Assembly (NCBI GenBank): GCA_023415595.1
Contig: JAEZJW010000049.1
Coordinates: 1 to 20,544 of the forward strand
Source of the DNA: Bacillota bacterium
Lineage (GTDB): Bacteria; Bacillota; Clostridia; Lachnospirales; Lachnospiraceae
Direction: 5' to 3'
DNA: 20,544 bases
Made by a program: the position numbers and the translations under genes. Positions 15,659 to 20,544 of the stretch are shown here, piece after piece. Under the pieces are notes generated by a model. The model was not told the DNA's origin. It made no database searches and saw nothing but the letters and a program-made list of their open reading frames with translations. Positions within the stretch are counted from its first letter, which is position 1. Each line of letters opens with the position of its first letter.

Positions 15659-16130
15659 CAACTATTTCGTCGTCCAGAAGATCGGTTCCGTCGGCGGCCG
15701 TGGTGGCCAGAATGTCACAGCGTTCATTCATCGGGTGGCCGTTATGACCTTTCACCCAGGCGAAGGAAACCTTATGGGGTTCAATGGCCTTTAAGAGACG
15801 CTTCCACAGATCCACATTCTTTACAGGTTCATTCTGTCCTCTTTTCCAGCCCTTCTTAATCCAGCCCTCGAGCCAGTGTTCATTGAAGGCCTTCACAAGA
15901 TACTGTGAATCGGAATACAGGGTAACCTGGCAGGGCTTCGTTAAAGCTTCCATACCGATGATCGCTGCCATCAGCTCCATCCGGTTGTTCGTAGTCTTCT
16001 TATACCCTGCACTATATTCCCGGACATGCTCCTGTCCCTTGGAATCCACATAGACAATGATTGTCCCGTAACCCCCCGGACCATCAGGATTTCCTCTGGC
16101 TGCACCATCAGTATATATATTAACGTTCAT
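15654..16130 (-). CDS. rnhA: Ribonuclease HI
   Basis: Cleaves the RNA strand of RNA-DNA hybrids such as R-loops and primer remnants. The 158-residue protein shows the full RNase HI set: NIYTDGAARGNPGPGGYG-like start (here with NPDGPGG), NNRMELMAAI, LYSDSQYLVKAFN, VKGHNGHPMNERCD. Catalytic residues are Asp8, Glu52, Asp74 and Asp139, and His129 is the usual helper. The ATG at 16130 is chosen because GGAGG (16139-16143) lies eight bases upstream; the longer frame from ATG 16154 has no ribosome site and adds eight residues ahead of the family's normal start. It sits 84 bases after the MutS-like gene, and about 260 bases before mutS, which has its own promoter. All key residues are present. Confidence 0.97.
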   Translation of the reverse strand: MNVNIYTDGAARGNPDGPGGYGTIIVYVDSKGQEHVREYSAGYKKTTNNRMELMAAIIGMEALTKPCQVTLYSDSQYLVKAFNEHWLEGWIKKGWKRGQNEPVKNVDLWKRLLKAIEPHKVSFAWVKGHNGHPMNERCDILATTAADGTDLLDDEIVG

Positions 16131-16138
16131 ATCGTAAT

Positions 16139-16143
16139 CCTCC
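16139..16143 (-). promoter_or_regulatory. Ribosome binding site that fixes the rnhA start
   Basis: GGAGG lies eight bases before ATG 16130, but inside the longer frame that starts at ATG 16154. The region before 16154 has no Shine-Dalgarno-like sequence. Confidence 0.85.
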
Positions 16144-16214
16144 GTAATTTTCATAGTATCATTTCAAATTCTATTTCATGCCTTAAGGGAATGCCTGATC
16201 AGCATTACCAATCG

Positions 16215-17909
16215 TTACAGGATCTTCTTCCACTCCCCGGCCGAAAGGAAATCCTCGGCTGCGGTCTCTGCATTCTGAATGATATCAGGGGTGTAACCCA
16301 ATAAGGAAAGCAGCTTGATTGCATTCTTGGACACAGCTCTGCCGCTGTAAAGCTTATAATCGAACAGGATCTGATGATCTGAGATTCGTTCCTGGAAATG
16401 ATAGTTCGAATAGTAATTCTCCAGAATATGAGTCAGTTCGATATCATGAGTCGCAGCAAAGCACAGAACATTTTTCTTCGCCAGGGATAACAGAATTCTA
16501 GAGGACGCTGCGATCCTCTCCAGCGTATTCGTTCCCCGGAGGACTTCATCAATCAATACCAGCATCGGATACTGGTTATTCACATGATCGAGGATTCTCT
16601 TCAGGGATTTGATTTCAACAATATAATAGCTTTCATTCCGGAAGAGGCTGTCCCTTAAGGCCATTGAGGAGAAAATGGTAAAATAACTGGCCTTATACTC
16701 CTTACTGACCGAGGTATTGATGGTTTGAGAAAGTAAGGCATTGATTGCCAGAGTCTTGATAAAGGTGGATTTGCCGGAGGCATTGGAGCCTGTAATCAGG
16801 ACGCTTTGATTCTCGGTAATAGAATTCGTTACCGGGTCCGATAATAGCGGATGAAACAGTTCGGAAACACATAACTTGGGTGCCTGGTTCCCGGTAAGCT
16901 CCGGCAGGCAGTAATAGGGAAGCCTGCCGCAGAAGGAGGATGCCGCCATACAGCTGTCCAGAAAACCGATGGTCTTGTAGATCCGGTTTAGGGACTCCCT
17001 GTTCTTCTGAAAGAAACTCAGCATGGAATTATATTTGATCAGATCTACGTGGAAAAGCATCCTGATATAATCAACTAAAGCATCCATCAGGCTTCCTGTT
17101 CCGCTGCTGGAAGTCAGGATACCGGATCCTCTTCGGAATTTTTTAAAAACCTCTTCCTCCCTCTTTAATGCTGTCTGATATTCAGTAATTTCAGGGATAT
17201 CCAGTGTTATTATGAATTTCACATTGGAAAGCAACCGAAGGATATACGAAAACACTGTCAAAAACTTCTCAATCTTTGCCTTCCTGGAAAAATACCGGAA
17301 GATATTCAGCGCAAAAAAGAAAACGGTGCAGAGAGCTCCAAGCCCGGGAACAATAAAGATCATTATTATGGACAAGATTAACCCGAAGGCCATCAGGTAA
17401 TGGGGCAGATTACTGGCTGGCTTTTCCTCTCCCAACCGGTTCATATATTCATAAACAGAGATGGAACTTAATTTACCGATTTTTTTCAGGTTAACCTGCA
17501 GTTCAATCCGTGTTGCTTCATTTGTTTGAAAATACTCCATCAGGCGGTTACGTTCCAGTAGTTCCTCCTTAGAGAAGCAAGGCTTCCGTAACAGAGCATA
17601 GAGGTATTCCTCTCCTATGGAGCACTCCGTATTATTCATTTGCATATAGAGTTCATCCAGATCCAAATCATTCCAGGTGATGTCATCCACATCAAACCGA
17701 TCATCTTTTACAGAATGATAAAATTCTCTGATAGATTGCAGCTTTTCCGAGGAAATTTCCCCATCAGGGACTAAGGACCATTCCTCCTTAAGCTGCTGTC
17801 TCAGTTTTTTCATTTCATTTCTTTCGTTCAGTATACTCCAAACGACAAGAATAAGGACTACAATCAAAAAGTAAAAGAGATATGTCATAACCACCGCTCC
17901 AGTCTTCAT
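16215..17909 (-). CDS. Membrane-anchored MutS-like ATPase (MutS domain V family)
   Basis: The C-terminal part (about residues 340-564) is a MutS-type ABC ATPase: Walker A LITGSNASGKSTFIKT (Lys380), Walker B LVLIDEVLRGTNTLERIAAS and the switch region CFAATHDIELTHILE. The rest differs from MutS: no mismatch-binding domain with the Phe-x-Glu motif, an N-terminal membrane segment (about 8-26, MTYLFYFLIVVLILVVWSIL) and a hydrophobic double segment (about 170-210). A helical core region lies between. It also lacks the Smr domain of MutS2. The protein is therefore likely to sit at the membrane with the ATPase in the cytoplasm; its function is unknown, and mismatch repair should not be assumed. Two starts are possible: ATG 17909 (AGAGG, short spacing) or ATG 17888 (GGAG, eight-base spacing), the latter beginning right at the membrane segment. 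It lies upstream of rnhA and mutS. Confidence 0.88.
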   Translation of the reverse strand: MKTGAVVMTYLFYFLIVVLILVVWSILNERNEMKKLRQQLKEEWSLVPDGEISSEKLQSIREFYHSVKDDRFDVDDITWNDLDLDELYMQMNNTECSIGEEYLYALLRKPCFSKEELLERNRLMEYFQTNEATRIELQVNLKKIGKLSSISVYEYMNRLGEEKPASNLPHYLMAFGLILSIIMIFIVPGLGALCTVFFFALNIFRYFSRKAKIEKFLTVFSYILRLLSNVKFIITLDIPEITEYQTALKREEEVFKKFRRGSGILTSSSGTGSLMDALVDYIRMLFHVDLIKYNSMLSFFQKNRESLNRIYKTIGFLDSCMAASSFCGRLPYYCLPELTGNQAPKLCVSELFHPLLSDPVTNSITENQSVLITGSNASGKSTFIKTLAINALLSQTINTSVSKEYKASYFTIFSSMALRDSLFRNESYYIVEIKSLKRILDHVNNQYPMLVLIDEVLRGTNTLERIAASSRILLSLAKKNVLCFAATHDIELTHILENYYSNYHFQERISDHQILFDYKLYSGRAVSKNAIKLLSLLGYTPDIIQNAETAAEDFLSAGEWKKIL

Positions 17910-18023
17910 TATCCTCTAATTGTAAAACATCAGGTTTGGGTTGTCCATCCTCAAATGTAATTAATAGAAAATTTATTATCATGCACTATACCTATTTTAA
18001 ACTATGATATTCATCAAGCAAGC

Positions 18024-18054
18024 AAAAAGGCGCCGCACAATGAAGTGCGACGCC
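18024..18054 (-). terminator. Rho-independent terminator of the NlpC/P60 gene
   Basis: On the minus strand GGCGTCGCAC (18054-18045) pairs with GTGCGGCGCC (18038-18029) with one G-U pair and a six-base loop, followed by TTTTT (18028-18024). It begins 30 bases after the stop codon. This is the clearest terminator in the window and isolates the hydrolase gene from the MutS-like gene. Confidence 0.92.
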
Positions 18055-18083
18055 ATATAAATACTATCTCGTTATTCGGTATA

Positions 18084-19169
18084 TCAGTCTCTGATGTATC
18101 TGACGTATCTTACAGGATTACGGTAATACATATTGGAAATCTTAATACCGTCTCTCTTATTACTTGCATGGATGATCCTATCGTTGCCGATATAGATTGC
18201 TACATGGTTAATGCCGGAGCCGTTACCGTAGAATACCAGATCGCCGACCTTCAATTCGTTCCTTGATACTCTGGTTCCGCTTGCGCCCTGGCTGCCGGAG
18301 GTTCTAGGAATGTAATAGCCGAACTTCGCATAAATCTGCTGTGTAAAGCCGGAACAGTCAACACCCTTGCCTAAGGTAGTTCCGCCCCATACATAACGTC
18401 CGCCTAAATAATCCTTCGCCTTATTAACTAAATCAACACGTGTTCTGGATACATCACCGCCATACTGCAGTGCTTCCATGGAGCTGGCCTTCGGTAAGCT
18501 GTATGCTAAGTTAACGAAATCCTTACATACATAACCAACGGTTCCACCCTCGCTATCGGAGTCGAGGCTTACCTTAACCCACTTATCATATTCTTCTCCA
18601 TAGCTTAATACCAGTGGATCGAGAACCAGTAATTCTTCGCCCTTGGCAATCGAGTCAATAATATTATCATTGGATTTTGCTGAGGGAGTGCTTCTGACAT
18701 TCAGTGCTGAGTCTGTATTGGAGACTGCAACAGGAGTAGCTAATTTCGCTGCAAGCTTCGTAGCCTTATCTCCGGTGATCAGATACTCTGTCTTAACATA
18801 ACCGGTTACGCCATTGGACTTAATCTTCGTCCAGCCGTTTCCGTTATCTGTTTCTACGATATCACAGCCGCCATCCTTGGGAAGCTTACCGACGATATTC
18901 TCGTTCTCTCCGGGGCCCTTACGGATATTAAGGTTGTCTGTTACATCTGCGATACCAATATTATTAAATCCGGGAATCGGAATTTCATCTGTTGTGAAGG
19001 TGGATACAATTACCATATCCGAACCAGTCTGTTTTGTACTTGATAAGTCTTTGTCGTAAATGTATCCTGCTACCGGCTCTTCAAAAGCCAGTGCGGTTTT
19101 TGGATTTGTTGCAAGTATTATTGCTCCTGTTACACAAACCAAGGAAAACTTGAATAGCTTATTTTCCAT
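18084..19169 (-). CDS. Secreted NlpC/P60 peptidoglycan hydrolase with two SH3 domains
   Basis: Exported cell-wall endopeptidase that cleaves stem-peptide bonds. The 361-residue protein has a signal peptide (MENKLFKF, then SLVCVTGAIILA, cleavage likely after PKTALA near residue 28), two bacterial SH3 domains (about 72-140, with NLNIRKGPGENENIVG and VTGYVKTEYL; about 150-225, with ALNVRSTPS and VGYVCKDFV) and a C-terminal NlpC/P60 domain (about 247-361). The catalytic triad is visible: Cys272 in DCSGF, His322 in NHVAIYIG and His334 in IIHASN. ATG 19169 is chosen because GGAGG (19178-19182) precedes it; the in-frame TTG at 19184 overlaps that site. It has its own promoter and terminator, so it is a single-gene unit. 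Family members act in vegetative wall turnover, separation or germination; nothing here settles which. Confidence 0.95.
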   Translation of the reverse strand: MENKLFKFSLVCVTGAIILATNPKTALAFEEPVAGYIYDKDLSSTKQTGSDMVIVSTFTTDEIPIPGFNNIGIADVTDNLNIRKGPGENENIVGKLPKDGGCDIVETDNGNGWTKIKSNGVTGYVKTEYLITGDKATKLAAKLATPVAVSNTDSALNVRSTPSAKSNDNIIDSIAKGEELLVLDPLVLSYGEEYDKWVKVSLDSDSEGGTVGYVCKDFVNLAYSLPKASSMEALQYGGDVSRTRVDLVNKAKDYLGGRYVWGGTTLGKGVDCSGFTQQIYAKFGYYIPRTSGSQGASGTRVSRNELKVGDLVFYGNGSGINHVAIYIGNDRIIHASNKRDGIKISNMYYRNPVRYVRYIRD

Positions 19170-19177
19170 TCGATGAT

Positions 19178-19182
19178 CCTCC
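19178..19182 (-). promoter_or_regulatory. Ribosome binding site that fixes the NlpC/P60 gene start
   Basis: GGAGG lies eight bases before ATG 19169. The in-frame TTG (19182-19184) overlaps it, and starting there would add five charged residues (MEDHR) ahead of the signal peptide. Confidence 0.85.
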
Positions 19183-19280
19183 AAATTTCGCTTGTTTTTT
19201 CACACGAAGTATTAGATACTCAAGTATGTATTCTGTAATCAAATCAAATATTACATAAATATTAAATATGTTACGTGTGT

Positions 19281-19309
19281 ATTATAGCAAACCCTAACAT
19301 TTTTGTCAA
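19281..19309 (-). promoter_or_regulatory. Consensus sigma-A promoter of the NlpC/P60 gene
   Basis: A perfect -35 TTGACA (19304-19309) and a perfect -10 TATAAT (19281-19286) are separated by the ideal 17 bases. Transcription should begin near 19274, giving a leader of about 105 A/T-rich bases. Such a promoter implies strong expression in growing cells rather than use of a sporulation sigma factor. Confidence 0.88.
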
Positions 19310-19357
19310 CGATATGTCACACTTATTTTATTTTTTAGTCAATTTATATAAATTATG

Positions 19358-19404
19358 GCAAAAGAAAGCTACCTAGACCAAAAAACACGGTTCCAGGTAG
19401 CTTT
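19358..19404 (-). terminator. Terminator of spoIVA (able to work in both directions)
   Basis: Arms AAAGCTACCT (19365-19374) and AGGTAGCTTT (19395-19404) pair perfectly and extend inward through GACC/GGTT-type pairs with a bulge, around a short A-rich loop. On the minus strand the stem is followed by CTTTT; on the plus strand by more T. It begins 15 bases after the spoIVA stop codon. Confidence 0.85.
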
Positions 19405-19418
19405 TTATTAAGACTTTA

Positions 19419-20544
19419 TTAAATAATAATGCAGATAAGCCCGCCGTTGCTGTCATTGATAATTTTCTGCATGGTTTCCTGAAGCTTGAGCTGGCTGTCG
19501 TCAGTAAGCTTATTGATCTTGCTGTTAATTCCGTCATCCACCAGCTGACGTACAGATTTTCCGAAAATATTCGTCTCCCAGATTCCTTCCGGGTTCTCTA
19601 AGGCATTGTCATGGATGTAGGTGATCAGATCTCTTGCCTGTTCCTCAGAACCTACGATCGGAGCAACCTCAGTCAGAATATCTGCCTTGATCATATGGAT
19701 GGACGGAGCGCTGGCCTTAATCTTGACGCCGTATTTGTTACCATGCTTCATGATCTCAGGCTCCTCAATACGGATCTCCTCCTTCACAGGAGTTACGATA
19801 CCATAGCCCTTACCCTTAACCTGGTTCACCGCAGAGGATACCTTCTCAAATTCTGATTTCCTGGTGGCAAGCTCCCTTAAGGTCGAAATCAGCTGGTATT
19901 CACCGGTAATCGGAACACCGATCATATCACTTAGGATCTGATAATAATAAACATCATCAAATTCTACATTAACATCTACGCAGCCGTTCTGCATGTCAAC
20001 ATTGTCGATCTTGAATCGTCTTACATATTTGCTGTCGGTTTCAAAATTCTGTGTTCTTGCATCCTTCACCTGCGTAATGTCATCGAACAGATTCTTAACG
20101 GAGGCAATCAGGTCTACCTTCAGCCAATGGTCGGCAGGAAGCATCTCTGCCCATTTCGGCATATAGAAATCCACTTCCGAAACCGGGAAAACATTCAGAA
20201 TATTTTCCATAATTTTATTGATATCGTCCTTCTTCAGCTGTTCGCAATTCACAGGCAGAACCGTGACATTATACCTGTCAGAGATTTCTTCTGCGATCCG
20301 GACGGTTTCATTCGAATATGGCTTATTGGTATTCAACAGAACAATGAAGGGCTTACCGAGATTCTTCAATTCCTCAATGGTCTTCTCTTCGGGAGCCATA
20401 TAATTCACTCTCGGAAGATCACCAAAGCTGCCGTCCGTTGTTATAACGATACCGATCGTGGAATGATCATTGATAACCTTCTTGGTTCCGATCTCGGCGG
20501 CTTGTGTGAAGGGGATTTCAGTTTCATACCAGGGAGTCTTGACC
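19419..20544 (-). CDS. spoIVA: Stage IV sporulation protein A, SpoIVA (N-terminus beyond the window)
   Basis: SpoIVA is the ATPase that polymerises on the forespore surface to form the basement layer of the spore coat. The reading frame stays open from the stop codon at 19419 to the window edge, about 375 residues; a GTG at 20408 could be mistaken for a start, but the upstream codons read VKTPWYETEIPFTQAAEIG and HSTIGIVITTDGSFGDLPR, stretches I recall as strongly conserved in SpoIVA. About 115-120 N-terminal residues, including the P-loop, lie outside, judging from B. subtilis SpoIVA (492 residues). The C-terminus ends in GGLICIII, like the family tail needed for membrane targeting through SpoVM. 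The middle domain has KYGVKIKASAPSIHMIKADI. It shows that the organism forms endospores, or descends from one that does. A terminator follows. Its promoter is outside the window. Confidence 0.97.
   Translation of the reverse strand, partial: VKTPWYETEIPFTQAAEIGTKKVINDHSTIGIVITTDGSFGDLPRVNYMAPEEKTIEELKNLGKPFIVLLNTNKPYSNETVRIAEEISDRYNVTVLPVNCEQLKKDDINKIMENILNVFPVSEVDFYMPKWAEMLPADHWLKVDLIASVKNLFDDITQVKDARTQNFETDSKYVRRFKIDNVDMQNGCVDVNVEFDDVYYYQILSDMIGVPITGEYQLISTLRELATRKSEFEKVSSAVNQVKGKGYGIVTPVKEEIRIEEPEIMKHGNKYGVKIKASAPSIHMIKADILTEVAPIVGSEEQARDLITYIHDNALENPEGIWETNIFGKSVRQLVDDGINSKINKLTDDSQLKLQETMQKIINDSNGGLICIII

Noticed and set aside
16131..16154. Longer rnhA reading frame starting at ATG 16154
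   Set aside because: No ribosome site precedes it, while GGAGG precedes ATG 16130 and gives the normal RNase HI start.
16215..17909. MutS2 (RqcU) identity for the MutS-like gene
   Set aside because: There is no C-terminal Smr domain, the protein is shorter than MutS2, and it has membrane segments.
19170..19274. Cyclic di-AMP (ydaO) or other known riboswitch in front of the NlpC/P60 gene
   Set aside because: Such hydrolase genes are often controlled this way, but the leader is only about 105 bases, A/T-rich, and lacks recognisable conserved riboswitch motifs.
20406..20408. GTG at 20408 as the start of SpoIVA
   Set aside because: The frame continues upstream without a stop to the window edge and encodes conserved SpoIVA sequence such as TPWYETEIPFTQAAEIG, so this is an internal Val codon.

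Overview
All genes in this window lie on the minus strand. They look like a chromosomal housekeeping block of a spore-forming, rod-shaped Firmicute of the class Clostridia. A Lachnospiraceae-like bacterium is my best guess, inferred from the mreBCD-mrdA-minCD order, a very long PBP2, a DUF4321 protein next to radC, and spoIVA. The organism cannot be named from sequence alone. Every gap between genes is shorter than 300 bases. No transposon, phage gene, CRISPR array, tRNA or rRNA was seen, and long plus-strand ORFs look like shadows of the minus-strand genes.

Right end, transcribed leftward: the C-terminal three quarters of spoIVA (spore coat basement layer) runs off the window edge and ends at a strong hairpin terminator. 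Next is a secreted SH3-SH3-NlpC/P60 peptidoglycan hydrolase with a consensus sigma-A promoter and its own terminator.

A DNA-maintenance block follows: a membrane-anchored MutS-like ATPase, rnhA (RNase HI), mutS with its own promoter and a foldable leader, mutL and miaA. Three unrelated short tandem repeats sit here: 13 bp between mutS and mutL, 21 bp inside the mutL linker, and 12 bp between mutL and miaA. After miaA a near-consensus promoter drives a PLP-dependent methionine gamma-lyase-family protein. No hfq is present beside miaA.

Left third: a DUF4321 membrane protein and radC precede the shape and division cluster mreB-mreC-mreD-mrdA-minC-minD. MreB, MreC, MreD and PBP2 make up the elongation machinery for the side wall, while MinC and MinD place the division septum. 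PBP2 carries an insertion of about 250 residues. The mreD-mrdA gap holds a cluster of short palindromes.

The most surprising observation is an in-frame TAG at codon 9 of minD, just before the deviant Walker A motif. As written it kills the gene, unless it is a sequencing error or is read through. I found no convincing new multi-gene system; the leads are the minD stop codon, the repeat and hairpin tracts, the membrane MutS-like ATPase and the PBP2 insertion.
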